From: JABMPO01 sp964539785
GTDB lineage: Bacteria > Fidelibacterota > Marinisomatia > Marinisomatales > TCS56
NCBI GenBank assembly: GCA_964539785.1
Contig: CAZIJQ010000007.1
Span: 1-62,096 of the forward strand
Length of the DNA stretch: 62,096 nt
Direction: 5' to 3'
Part shown: one piece after another, positions 44,156-54,400 of the stretch
Layout of the letters: every line of letters starts with the position of its first letter
Position numbering within the stretch: position 1 is the first letter of the stretch
Made by a program: the position numbers and the translations under genes
Notes under the pieces: generated by a model
What the model was told of the DNA's origin: nothing
The model's input: the letters and a program-made list of their open reading frames with translations, nothing else
Database searches by the model: none

Positions 44156-45202
44156 TTAGATCCCAATAGTAAAAATCTGTAGTCCTTCACGGGTGGCTGC
44201 CAGTAAATAGCCATTTGTGAATGCGGTGTGATAAACATGCCCGATATCATATACGCCACGGCTCTCAGGATATTTTGGATCGGTGATATCAAACAAAGCA
44301 ATTCCCTGACTTCCCAGCGCCAGTACAGCCATATTTTCATAATATGAAACTTGCTGAACACGCAAATCACTGGCGAAACGCACACCATTATCAATAAATA
44401 TGAGACTATCTGCCAAAATCTGAAAATAATAACAGCCGCCTTCTTCAGAAGCCACAAATAGACCTGAATTACCATGGAATGTAACGCTGACTGCATTGCC
44501 TTCGGTATCTCTTGAATCTAGGAATGTCTGGAGGGCCGGAGGAGATTGATATTTGTATATAGCTACCCCCAATTGATCGATGGAAACCGCCAATAATGAA
44601 TCAGTAATATCAATTCCGGAAGAGCGACCATTAACCGGTGTCTGACTATCACCATCGGCTGCCGGACTGTAAAGAATTGTGGTATCATTAAACACAAATC
44701 CGATAAATGAAGTTACCTTAATACCGTCATCCTCGTCAGCGGCTATAATGGTAAATGACAAATCTCCGTCAATGATTCGGAATTCTTCGGTTTTCTCACT
44801 CATAGCCTGCCCGTTGTTGATCGGATTATCAGGATCAGAATAATCAATCAGTATTGGGCGTTCATAGGTTTCTAAAGCAAATAATTGTTTGGTTCGAGCT
44901 GAATAAGCAACCTGATTGATATCCTTAACAACGGCTAAATCGTTATTAATGTCCAATGTTGTTTTCAATTGAGGAATGCTATTGGATTCAAACAATGGAG
45001 CAAAATTCCAAATCTGCACTCCTCCTTGTCCGGCGGCGACAAAAACAAAATCACCGGAAATAGCCGTATATCGGCAATAGCCAATTGTGTTTAATGTTGT
45101 TACGTGATCTAAATCCCAGATGTCTTCGCTTTTCGGCTCAAGACAACCCTGTAAGATCAGAAAAATTCCGGCAATAATCAGGGTGTAATTAAATATTTTC
45201 AT
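44156..45202 (-). CDS. LVIVD-repeat lipoprotein
   Basis: 348 residues. The signal peptide ends in a lipobox (LILQGC, Cys20), so the protein is lipid-anchored. The rest consists of LVIVD-type propeller blades, with units such as RYTAISGDFVFVAAGQGGVQI, SLLAVSIDQLGVAIYKY, MAVLALGSQGIALFDI and GYLLAATREGLQIFTI. Such proteins occur at the surface of Bacteroidetes and archaea; function unknown. It is the first gene of the minus-strand surface operon, and a divergent promoter region of about 210 bases separates it from the plus-strand gene at 45414. Confidence 0.78.
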   Translation of the reverse strand: MKIFNYTLIIAGIFLILQGCLEPKSEDIWDLDHVTTLNTIGYCRYTAISGDFVFVAAGQGGVQIWNFAPLFESNSIPQLKTTLDINNDLAVVKDINQVAYSARTKQLFALETYERPILIDYSDPDNPINNGQAMSEKTEEFRIIDGDLSFTIIAADEDDGIKVTSFIGFVFNDTTILYSPAADGDSQTPVNGRSSGIDITDSLLAVSIDQLGVAIYKYQSPPALQTFLDSRDTEGNAVSVTFHGNSGLFVASEEGGCYYFQILADSLIFIDNGVRFASDLRVQQVSYYENMAVLALGSQGIALFDITDPKYPESRGVYDIGHVYHTAFTNGYLLAATREGLQIFTIGI

Positions 45203-45413
45203 CAGTCAATTTTAGTGCTGGTTAATGTCAATCATTCATTATCATTTAGCTTCGAAAGTTAGGCTGTTTTTTCTTTCAGGTAAAGGACTCAGAAAAGGAA
45301 ATGAATTTTTTCCAATCAATTTCATCAAAATAAAATAATTTTGGTTTTTCAGACAAATATTATTGTATATTATTAATAGATCAAACAATTTGACCACTTG
45401 ATTGCAGGATAAA

Positions 45414-46676
45414 ATGGATCAACAAATCGAGCGACCTATGAAATCAATATCAATGCTAATAATTATAATTTTAATGTCAATTCTAAATGGTCAGGACATT
45501 CGCACCATTAATTTGAAATCAGGAGAAAGAATAACGGGTGAGATCATTGCGACAGATACCATAAAACACACTATCAGCGTAAAAACCAATTACGGCATTC
45601 TGGAGATAAATCAAGATCAGATCAATACTGAAATTGTGACAATTTTTCTTAAATCTGGCGACCGATTGAAAGGGACTGTAATCGCGGAAGATAAACTTTC
45701 CATAAAAATCGAATCCAGGGTTGGACCTTTAACGCTCCAAAAATCAATTATTGAAAACATTGATTACGGATTAATAAAACCAACTGCTGGGGTCATTGAG
45801 CCGCCCAAGAAATTTAAACTGGGAATGGATCGGCAGATTGATGTTTTTTATGATCCAACCGGTTATACGCTGAAAAAAGGGATTTTATATATTAGCGGTC
45901 TTAGTTGGGGTTTTGGGCTGAGTGATAAGCTACAGATCACTTCCCGCTGGGCTGGCTATTTCAATGGAAATTTCAATTTAAGACCTAAACTGCGCATTTT
46001 ACGAGTTGGTACCCTGGACAATGAGCATGTCCTTGCGCTGGGAGCCCATTTCCATAGTCGAGCAACAGTTAATAAGTACGAATGGATCGAGGACAATTTT
46101 CTATTCGAAAAAGGCCACTGGGACAGTAATTCAGACGCCTGGATAACAAACGGCGACAGTATACCCCTTTACTACGGTGGCTACGAACGAATAGGCACCA
46201 CAATCAATGTGCCGGCAAGCGACCGTAGAATAAATGAAGAGTCTTATGATCCGTATTATTGGTATGATACGGAAGCACCCGATCCCATAGTTTATTATGA
46301 AGCCTTTATCGCCTATACTTATTCCCATGCCAGATCGGGCGTTTCCGGCCGCACCAGTCATACACTAGGCGCTATTATCGGGAAGCATCCTGACAAGTCC
46401 GAATTTATGACACGTATTTATTACGGCGGTGGAATCGACGTTCGCAAAAACCTGATCATGAATTACGAATTATTTTACGATCCCAGTTATATCGAATGGT
46501 GGAATCGATCAGACGAAATATTTGATTATGAAGATGAATTAAGTTTGACAAAACCGGAACAACCGCAGGTCAGTCCATTACATTTCGATGTGGGATTTAT
46601 CTATTCCATCAATAAATGGCTGCGGGTAGGAATCCATTTCCAACCCTATATATTTGCAATATATATGAAGTTTTAA
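45414..46676 (+). CDS. Outer-membrane protein with duplicated Sm-like N-terminal domain
   Basis: 420 residues from the ATG at 45414, which has AGGA four bases before it; a TTG upstream and an ATG at 45438 (MKSISMLIIIILM, also a valid signal peptide start) are alternatives. After the signal, two roughly 45-residue copies follow: INLKSGERITGEIIATD and IFLKSGDRLKGTVIAED. Each is a small SH3/Sm-like barrel of the kind fused to bacterial envelope proteins. The remaining 280 residues look like an outer-membrane beta-barrel, with aromatic-rich strands (WGFGLSDKLQITSRWAGYF, LRVGIHFQPYIFAIYMKF). No family name assigned. Its stop codon overlaps the stop of the convergent barrel gene within TTAA (46673-46676). 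Confidence 0.6.
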   Translation: MDQQIERPMKSISMLIIIILMSILNGQDIRTINLKSGERITGEIIATDTIKHTISVKTNYGILEINQDQINTEIVTIFLKSGDRLKGTVIAEDKLSIKIESRVGPLTLQKSIIENIDYGLIKPTAGVIEPPKKFKLGMDRQIDVFYDPTGYTLKKGILYISGLSWGFGLSDKLQITSRWAGYFNGNFNLRPKLRILRVGTLDNEHVLALGAHFHSRATVNKYEWIEDNFLFEKGHWDSNSDAWITNGDSIPLYYGGYERIGTTINVPASDRRINEESYDPYYWYDTEAPDPIVYYEAFIAYTYSHARSGVSGRTSHTLGAIIGKHPDKSEFMTRIYYGGGIDVRKNLIMNYELFYDPSYIEWWNRSDEIFDYEDELSLTKPEQPQVSPLHFDVGFIYSINKWLRVGIHFQPYIFAIYMKF

Positions 46677-47722
46677 CGCAGGTATAAATCAGGACGCCAG
46701 GTCAGGTCAAACCAGGTTTGAATCTGGGTAAAGCTTTTCAAATCCTGTACCCAATCAAAATCGGAGTGGGTATTTCTGTGACGGTAACGCAACTTCCATG
46801 ATACTGCTAAATTATCGCTGATATCCTTTTTTAGCCAGACATCGGTTTTTAAATCGAAATGGTAGCGACCGCTGTGGAGTGGATCGGAAATATCTTCAAA
46901 TAAATAATAGCGGTTTTCACCACGCCAGGAAATTCCGGTTTCATTAATAAAAGGAAGTGAATTTTTAATACGAACCGGGAAATAGATTTCATAAAATCTG
47001 TAGGAGCGATCCATGCGACTGGCGCGCGCTGTGTTACTAAAACTAATATTATCCGCCTGTCCAGCTTTTAGCTCAATACTGTACCGCAACCGGCGATTCA
47101 AACTTTGTGAGAAGCGTAATCCACCGTAATAAATATTAAGGTCAAATTCGGTGAAAGGTATTTCATAATAACGCTGTAAAAAACCGGAATTAATGGAAAA
47201 ATAGCTGCGGTGAATCGCTGGCAGAGTTACCATCAGAGAATGGTCAGCATCAGAAAAATTACAATTTGCCAACAGTGAACTTGAAATATCCCGGTTGATA
47301 TAGGTTCTCAGATGATAATCATTTAGGCGAGTGATCTTGAATTTTAGGTGGCGATAAGAACCCCAGGAATAGTCTACTTCAAAACTGCTGGATGAATATT
47401 TTTTCTCCGGGGAATGAGTATAATTTGTGTAGCCGGGAGAAAATCGTATAGTCAAATTCTGGTTGTGACCGCTAAGCCGGTAATTTGCGCTGATTGATCC
47501 ACCGATACGCCAGTAATGGGAATCAAATGTACTCATGCTGCCCAGGTTGCACGGATCGTAAGCAGTCTCCTGCTGCTCTTGCAGGGACAGCCGTAAGACA
47601 TTGGAGTCATAACCATTCCGGATATTGATTGAACCATTGAAATTGGGGGTCAGGTAATCAAATAGGCTGCTGCCAAAAGTTACGGAAAAAGTCAAAGAAA
47701 GTAGTATTACCAGTTTATTCAT
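46673..47722 (-). CDS. Predicted outer-membrane beta-barrel in the pgs operon
   Basis: 349 residues with a signal peptide (MNKLVILLSLTFSVTFGSS). Alternating beta-strands of barrel type fill the whole mature part (GSINIRNGYDSNVLRL, WRIGGSISANYRLSG, LTIRFSPGYTNYTH, SYRFYEIYFPVRI, LAVSWKLRYRHR). Strand count cannot be fixed by eye; 14 to 16 would fit the length. It ends in PDLYLR rather than an aromatic residue. It is coupled to the preceding gene by a 4-base ATGA overlap and is the last gene of the pgsB-pgsC-pgsW series. An export pore or anchor for the polymer is inferred from context only. Confidence 0.6.
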   Translation of the reverse strand: MNKLVILLSLTFSVTFGSSLFDYLTPNFNGSINIRNGYDSNVLRLSLQEQQETAYDPCNLGSMSTFDSHYWRIGGSISANYRLSGHNQNLTIRFSPGYTNYTHSPEKKYSSSSFEVDYSWGSYRHLKFKITRLNDYHLRTYINRDISSSLLANCNFSDADHSLMVTLPAIHRSYFSINSGFLQRYYEIPFTEFDLNIYYGGLRFSQSLNRRLRYSIELKAGQADNISFSNTARASRMDRSYRFYEIYFPVRIKNSLPFINETGISWRGENRYYLFEDISDPLHSGRYHFDLKTDVWLKKDISDNLAVSWKLRYRHRNTHSDFDWVQDLKSFTQIQTWFDLTWRPDLYLR

Positions 47723-48603
47723 TTATATTCGGTAAAACGCGTTAACACTACCCGATCTTTTTCAGTTAAAGATATATCATAGATATATTTTCCTTGCGGA
47801 ATTTTTATCTCACAGCTACGCCATTTGGCAGGCACTTTTTCGGTTTCTTCTAAGATTGTTGAGCTAGTTGAACGCTCCGAAGTAAAATAATAGGTACCGA
47901 TAATTTTTTTACCCTGGGATACCCTCAAACGATAGACTTCTTCCGGTCCCATCCAGGATTCAAACTCCAATCGACTGGTAATTTTCAATACACCCGGTCC
48001 GGTAGCAGCAATCTGCAGGGGGATACTGTTGCTCAATTCATAATATTCGATTTTCTTTTCTCCCGTCATCAGGTGTCTGGCCGTCTGGTGAGCGGTTGGA
48101 GTCAGTACAGTTTTTTCATCATTAGTGGCAGTAAACTCCTTTCCCAACACCCGAACCAGTACTGGTACTTTTTGCTGTTCACGAGGAATAACGCGAATTT
48201 CATGTTTCCCTGCCGGAATATTGATAAAATAATTTCCGGAATAGGTAATATACTTATTTGGACGTTGAACAGAGCGGATACGTTTATCGACATAATATTT
48301 ATGGGAAATAGCAATGGTATCTGCCTGGTCAATAATAATAGTATACTGAAACCCGTGCGTTTTTTTACGTTTGGAATTTACCGGAAGACGGCTGATCAGC
48401 TCAAGTCGCCGGGGACCATTTAAAGTATAAGTCAAGCCATCGTTTTTAATTACGTAATACAAACGGCGTTTGGATCCGATCACCAAAATTTCTTTTTCAT
48501 CGCCACCGGCATTGGGACGCAACAGTTCCCCACGGACTGATTCACCGGTAATCAAAAATAATGTTGCTAACAGAATAATTTTAAAGAACTGAATCCGGCT
48601 CAT
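47719..48603 (-). CDS. Periplasmic beta-rich protein in the pgs operon
   Basis: 294 residues from the ATG at 48603, picked because GGAG lies four bases before it and it opens the signal peptide MSRIQFFKIILLATLFLITG; the longer form would add 15 residues. It overlaps the end of pgsW by 23 bases. The mature part is rich in beta-strands, with two or three sandwich-like units (RLYYVIKNDGLTYTLNG, NYFINIPAGKHEIRVIP, CEIKIPQGKYIYDISL). The IPxGK repeats resemble sugar- or polymer-binding sandwiches. No named family. It is tied by overlaps to pgsW before and the barrel after. Confidence 0.6.
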   Translation of the reverse strand: MSRIQFFKIILLATLFLITGESVRGELLRPNAGGDEKEILVIGSKRRLYYVIKNDGLTYTLNGPRRLELISRLPVNSKRKKTHGFQYTIIIDQADTIAISHKYYVDKRIRSVQRPNKYITYSGNYFINIPAGKHEIRVIPREQQKVPVLVRVLGKEFTATNDEKTVLTPTAHQTARHLMTGEKKIEYYELSNSIPLQIAATGPGVLKITSRLEFESWMGPEEVYRLRVSQGKKIIGTYYFTSERSTSSTILEETEKVPAKWRSCEIKIPQGKYIYDISLTEKDRVVLTRFTEYK

Positions 48604-49735
48604 GTTGCTCCATTCTGGCTTTAATTTGATTATGACTGCGATATCCAATAAAGACCACCGTACTGATCACGATGATGAGGCAGATGGCGGTAACAAATAA
48701 ATTATAACGCGCTTCGGAATATAGTTTTCCCGACCCGATTTCCGGGAGGGGAATTGGCGCATAGGGCATGCCTAGTTTTTTTGTCAGCGATTGAATATTC
48801 AAAATATGAATAATCGGCACATTGGACTTGGCAAAATAAGCCATAACGCCTTCAATTCCGCCGGTTCTTGTTATAGACTCAACATCGCGTCGGTAAACGA
48901 GACCCGGTTGTAATAATTTATGGTTAAAGCTGGTTCCCAAACTGGCAACACCGCCGCCAACATTGATAAAAGCTGCATATTTATTTAGATCGCTGACCGA
49001 TTTAAAAATCTGCACACGCTGCTCCACACTGGCTGCTAAACTCTTTTCACGGATCAGCTCTAACCCATGGGCGTTAATATTTTCGATGATAATCTGCCGG
49101 CCGCGGGGACTTAATAGTCGTCCCATATCATTACGGCCACCGATCGAGGCGACCATCGATTTTGCGGAAATATAACCGCTATCAAATAAAAGTTGTTCCA
49201 TGTCCAGCCAAGTGAAATCGACCAGGTTTGCTCCCCACTGTGATGCACCGACTGAAGTAATCACAACCGGTTTAATGCCCAGCACATCACAGGCTACCAG
49301 ACAGGCGATATTTGCACCCGGCATGGATCCGGTGAAAAGCACAGCCACAGTATCCCCCTGAGAGACTTGAGCTTGATACAGCAATTCAATCATCGCAGCA
49401 GCAAAATTCGGATCGAGAGTGGTCAGTTTGGCATCAAGATCACCTTCATCAGTTGTAATAAGGCTGAATTGACTGCCGACGATACCCGTTTCATTCGGAT
49501 CATTTTCCGGGTCCATAATGACACTTTCTTCCATCCGAATTGTCTTCAGATAATCCATAGCAGCTTGCATTTGTCGGGCGGCATTCAGTTTAATCTCGTA
49601 GGTATCAGAGATAATAACTACCTTTGATAGTACGGCTACACTATAACTGATAAGACAAATAACTGCCATCAGAACCAGCGTTCTGGTTTTTTGAATCGCG
49701 GGGCGGAATATTCCGTCAGATTTTGTCTCAAACAT
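48581..49735 (-). CDS. pgsW: Poly-gamma-glutamate system protein PgsW-like
   Basis: 384 residues. A transmembrane helix at about 19-41 and another near the C-terminus (LFVTAICLIIVISTVVFIGY) flank a soluble domain. That domain has SQGDTVAVLFTGSMPGANIACLVACDVLGIKPVVITSVGASQWGAN-like features (residues about 120-170) and INVGGGVASLG. This matches the family named poly-gamma-glutamate system protein that I recall beside pgsB and pgsC in genomes without a normal pgsA. Its biochemical role is unknown; an inner-membrane partner of the synthase is likely. It overlaps pgsC by 8 bases. Confidence 0.82.
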   Translation of the reverse strand: MFETKSDGIFRPAIQKTRTLVLMAVICLISYSVAVLSKVVIISDTYEIKLNAARQMQAAMDYLKTIRMEESVIMDPENDPNETGIVGSQFSLITTDEGDLDAKLTTLDPNFAAAMIELLYQAQVSQGDTVAVLFTGSMPGANIACLVACDVLGIKPVVITSVGASQWGANLVDFTWLDMEQLLFDSGYISAKSMVASIGGRNDMGRLLSPRGRQIIIENINAHGLELIREKSLAASVEQRVQIFKSVSDLNKYAAFINVGGGVASLGTSFNHKLLQPGLVYRRDVESITRTGGIEGVMAYFAKSNVPIIHILNIQSLTKKLGMPYAPIPLPEIGSGKLYSEARYNLFVTAICLIIVISTVVFIGYRSHNQIKARMEQHEPDSVL

Positions 49736-50171
49736 CCAACACCCCGCCCGAAATCAGCATTACGGTAAGTTTTACTATTACCGCCGTAACAATCACCACT
49801 GAAATCGTCCTGATAATTCCCTGCCGATCCATCCAACTGGCTATCAATCCCGGTATGATATTACCGATCACTGCCATAGAATAATTATCGATTGGCGAAT
49901 AAAGGAAGTTTCTGGTGATGTAGCCACCGAGAAAACCCATGATTAAGGCCAGTACCATACGGCGTTTACCGTAAATAAACATGAATCGGCTTAACAGCTT
50001 TATCAGACCAACCACTATTATGGCGACCGAAAAAGTTATGGCAATCTGCAGGGGTTGATGTAGATACAATGCAATATAACCCGGAACAATTATCCCTCCG
50101 GCGGTAACACCAAGAGTCTCAGACAGGATGAGACTTAATGCAATTCCAAGGCCAATCGTAATCTCAGTCAT
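49728..50171 (-). CDS. pgsC: Poly-gamma-glutamate synthase membrane subunit PgsC/CapC
   Basis: 147 residues, the normal size of PgsC/CapC. Four hydrophobic helices and the family hallmark LSETLGVTAGGIIVPGYIALYLHQP at residues about 17-41 identify it. IYGKRRMVLALIMGFLGGY follows. With PgsB it forms the membrane synthase that links glutamate through gamma-carboxyl groups, or a related amide polymer. It follows pgsB by 30 bases and overlaps pgsW by 8. Whether the polymer is truly poly-gamma-glutamate cannot be told from sequence. Confidence 0.9.
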   Translation of the reverse strand: MTEITIGLGIALSLILSETLGVTAGGIIVPGYIALYLHQPLQIAITFSVAIIVVGLIKLLSRFMFIYGKRRMVLALIMGFLGGYITRNFLYSPIDNYSMAVIGNIIPGLIASWMDRQGIIRTISVVIVTAVIVKLTVMLISGGVLDV

Positions 50172-50201
50172 TTTACTCTATGGACAAATTTAGTGTCATT
50201 T

Positions 50202-51389
50202 TTACAGATCGCGGCGGTGTTTACGTATCATGTTGACAATATTCTGACCGGCGCCAACCTGATTGCCGATTGCGAAAATCAATGAATCATTCGCCAGCAA
50301 TTTAAAAACATCCAATACTTTCGAGTAAGCTGCTTCGGTATCCACAATATGGACTTCCGTTCCCGGCGAATAATGTGCCAGATGTCTTATCTGGGAATCA
50401 ATCTTGCTACCCCGCACGACGAAATGGTCGGGTTTGATATGTTCCATGGTTAATTGCAATAATTGCTTTGTTCGATATTGCCGATCGTCACGGGTATTTA
50501 AAAACACGCAGACATCGCCTTCAACAGGATAGCGATCAATCACAAAACTCCAGATGTTAAGTGTGGAAACGGGATCGTTAGCTGCCATGCTATTGATAAA
50601 GAACACCGCAGCATCATCAAATTTCAAGCGCCAGGCGACCAATGCTCCCAAGTCCGGTTGAACCGTCACCATTCCATCTAAAGCCGTCTTCCTGTCGATC
50701 CCAAGTTGCTTACATACTGCCAGGGCCAGGGCTACATTCTGGGGATGCTCAAGATAGGAAAAACGGTGTAAGTCAGAGCGATTCACAGTTTTTTCCGCAA
50801 CCTGTAGCGAGCGTGTATTACGACGCTTTGCAACCTCGGCAAGTTGGGGAAAATACGTGTTTTCGGCGGTAATAAATGTTCCATTACGCGGAATGCTGTT
50901 ACTAAGTGACATGGCGATATCTGCGGTAGTCGGACCCATTTCGTCCAGATGATCTGGGCGAACATTGGTTATTACACCAATCTGAGACTTTATCATTTGC
51001 TGCTCGGAGATCCATTGATACTGTGGTTGTACCGCCATGCATTCCATCACAACTGCATCAACTTTTTCGCGAGCAAAAAAACGTAACAAACGCACCTGTT
51101 CTCCGATCGAGGGTTTCCGTAAACGATGAATAATGTGGTCTTTTCCCTCGGCATCGATTATACGGGGCGCCGTCCCGGTGGTCTTGGCAAATGTTCGAAT
51201 ACCTCCGGCTCGTAATCCGGCAGCCACCAGACGTGTGACACTGGATTTCCCCCGAGTTCCATTAATATGAATCCGCATGGGAATTTCCGCCAGGATGCGC
51301 TGATGTCCCTGATATTCAATGATTCCAAAAATGATCAGTATCAATACTACCGACGTCAGTGCAATAATGGGTAGTACTGCCGGTATCAT
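50202..51389 (-). CDS. pgsB: Poly-gamma-glutamate synthase ATPase subunit PgsB/CapB
   Basis: 395 residues: an N-terminal membrane helix (IPAVLPIIALTSVVLILIIFG) and then a Mur-ligase-like ATP-grasping domain. The P-loop HINGTRGKSSVTRLVAAG is at about 41-58. KTTGTAPRII and VVMECMAVQPQYQW near 110 and VRPDHLDEMG near 145 are diagnostic for PgsB/CapB. It activates the gamma-carboxyl of the growing chain as acyl-phosphate. Full length. It starts 38 bases after the dockerin-bearing C25 gene, so it may share its transcript. No pgsA/capA, pgsE or capD-like gene is in the window. Confidence 0.93.
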   Translation of the reverse strand: MIPAVLPIIALTSVVLILIIFGIIEYQGHQRILAEIPMRIHINGTRGKSSVTRLVAAGLRAGGIRTFAKTTGTAPRIIDAEGKDHIIHRLRKPSIGEQVRLLRFFAREKVDAVVMECMAVQPQYQWISEQQMIKSQIGVITNVRPDHLDEMGPTTADIAMSLSNSIPRNGTFITAENTYFPQLAEVAKRRNTRSLQVAEKTVNRSDLHRFSYLEHPQNVALALAVCKQLGIDRKTALDGMVTVQPDLGALVAWRLKFDDAAVFFINSMAANDPVSTLNIWSFVIDRYPVEGDVCVFLNTRDDRQYRTKQLLQLTMEHIKPDHFVVRGSKIDSQIRHLAHYSPGTEVHIVDTEAAYSKVLDVFKLLANDSLIFAIGNQVGAGQNIVNMIRKHRRDL

Positions 51390-51426
51390 TTCAGGAATTG
51401 TTAGTCAAAAATGTACAAACCGATTA

Positions 51427-54400
51427 TCAATATTCCATTACAGTTTGTACAACAGCAATCATATCAAGAATATTCACGACGCCATCATCATTTACATCGG
51501 CCAGATATGGATTAATCGAACTGGGATTCCCGGCCAGAATGTAGTCGATTAATCCCAATACATCAAAAATATCCAACTGGTTATCGTCATTGATATCGCC
51601 GCGCAATCTGACGATGCTTCCCTTGGTTGTAATCAGGATCGCAGTACTGTCCTGCAATGGCATGGCGGCGGGGTCCCATTGATTGGCAAAAGTACATTGC
51701 AAACCAACAGTCCCGGTATGATCCTCAATGCCGATTGTAGAATAATTACCATGGTTAGTGGCGCTGGTTGTGGTTTGGGAGGTGTTATTGAATTCAAGAT
51801 ATTGAATTACAATCTCGCCATCTCCGGTAGGAGTAAAATAATATTGCGGATTGCGCAGGATCACCTGGAAAGTCTCAATATCGTTATTATAATATGTTTT
51901 CAATCCTGACCATTCGATAATAAACTGTTGCCGATCTTCATCGTGCCAGGTGTACACTTTCCCACTGCTGGATGTTTTCAGGTCATCCCAAAAGGCTGCA
52001 ATCATCGGTGAAGGACCTGCCGCCCCCGGAATTGGATAGTTTCTGAACGAAGCGGTTTCAGTCGGTCCCATGGCAATCCAGCCATTACTGCAGATGGAAA
52101 TATTGCGATAATTTATACCATACATCCGGAAATCAAATGGCAGAGTTAATGTTATTACATCATCCATATTATTTCCTGAATCATAAATACCGGTGTTCGT
52201 TCCGGAGCCACCCAAATTCGGATTTATTTCGATCCAGTCAAAATATGGTGCATTAGAATATAACTGATCGCCGGAATCATAAATATAATAACCGTGATCA
52301 TCTGGTCCCATGGGATCATTGATTTCTTGCGTACCGATTGTTAAAGGAACGATTGTATTAATAACATATCCATTATCGGAAACCAGTTGCAGGGTCAAAT
52401 TCACAAGTGTCCCAGGGATAATATTCTCATCAGCGGAAATCGTAAATTTATCAAAAGAATTGGCAACTATACTGCCAACCAAAATTGTGCCCCAGCTACC
52501 TTCATTGTCACTCAATTCAATTCCGCTGATCGGTGATGCCAGCGTACCGGTAACATTTGGAATATTAATTTGTCCTGAGTTCTGTATTGCAATCTGCAGG
52601 TCTGATATCTCACCGGGATCCAAATGACCGCCAACGACCTCAACCACCATTCCAATTATATCTAAAGCATTACCGGCTACTGCAAGATCAATGTTATTCT
52701 GCCAAAGATTACCGGAAGTGTCGGAAATTTCAAGGTGCAATCCAATATCCAAACCATCCGTAACTCCAGTGGGTATTTCAAAAATAAAATAACCGCCAGA
52801 AGCGTTATTTATGCCGGTTGCGATATCACCATAGAACAAACTGTCCACCGGAATCGACACTGCATTATTAGTAGTAGTTAATTTTGCCGAAACCTGGTCC
52901 ACTGCTTCAATCCCATAATTCTGGAGCAATACCATGCATTCGATCCGCTCACCAGGATTAATCTGTCCATTTCCATTTCCTGAAGATTCGCCAAGATTAT
53001 CATCGCTGATAATTATCGGTAGCTGGGAGATATTGATGTTTTTCTGAGGATTAGAAAGCAGGATAGTGGACTGATGCGGAATATAATTTTTCTTAACAAC
53101 CGTAATAGCGATAGAACCAGGCAACAGCGTATTAATCGGTAAAACCACCATTCCATTGGCATCCGAAAAACTCGATTCAAAAATCTCATTGGTTCCTTTT
53201 CGGATTGTTACCTTGGCACCTTCTACCGGAGTACCTCCCAGCAGATGAGTGATCTGAACGTTGAGAGTATTGGTACCGATACTGATCATAGGTGGTGCAG
53301 TCACAGTCATCCTTTGCGGCATAGCTGTCCACATTTGTAGTGGTGAATCCCCCATCAACGTATTCCAGTGGGAAAAAATCTCAACATAATGGTTGGGGTT
53401 GGTCGGATAGGTAAGATAAAGCTGTATTTTTCCACGCATCAGGGCCGCGCCGGCGGTTTCGATGCCATCAACGAACACACCCGCATAAAATCCAACCGAA
53501 ACACAATTATTAAACATGGTGTGGGTTCCGAGAGTAGCAGTACCAATGGCGGCCACAGCGCCTTTGGGATTGGATGCATTCCCTGCTCGTAAACAGTATT
53601 CACTCAAAGCAGTACCGTTGCCAAATGATCCGGTACCACAGGTCAGGATTGTCATGATCGGTAATTTAAATCCATTGGTAAGTGAATTGACGTCGTAAGA
53701 ATCAAAACCACTGACTCCGTAATATCCACGGTAATTGAAAAAAGTCATGCCATCATTTAACTCTGCCACCATATCACTGGCATTGGGATCACCAGAACTA
53801 TCGCTATAAAGCCGGCGAATATCGGTATAGCCATTATTTTCCATCAACAAGCGTACATATTCATTGGTGAAAATGGTTGAAACTCCCGATGGGCTTGTGT
53901 CAGAAACCAGCAGGGCGCGTGTAAACCAGTTTTCCCCCATGAAAGGGTTTGTCTCATATTGAATTGTTTTACTCACGATAGTGCCCAATTCAGTTGGGCT
54001 TTCAAATGATAATCGGCCTAAGAATACTTCCGGCAAAATATCATTACCGATCAACTGGGCATAGGGGTGATCGCCATCGCCATTGTAACCTGACCAGGTA
54101 TCAGTCCAGGTTGGAATTGAATAGGAACCACTGGCATCACCGACAAAAGTAACGTGCTCCGGTGGGTTTGGCCAGGTATTGTAGGCATTTAAAATATAGC
54201 TTTTTATACTTGTTTTCTGAGATCCAATAATAGCAGTTGATACGGAATGTACTTCGTATCCTGCCCGTTCCCGCCAATCCAACAACATATTTATCGTTGC
54301 TAATATGGGGGTTGTATTCGATGGCAGAATGTACAATACACATGGTTTTTGATATGGGATATTGCTCATATAACGATCGTAGTTAACGACAACGGCCCGG

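Noticed and set aside
44140..44496. Minus-strand frame of 118 codons overlapping the LVIVD lipoprotein in another frame
   Set aside because: The lipoprotein frame has clear propeller repeats throughout; the alternative frame has none.
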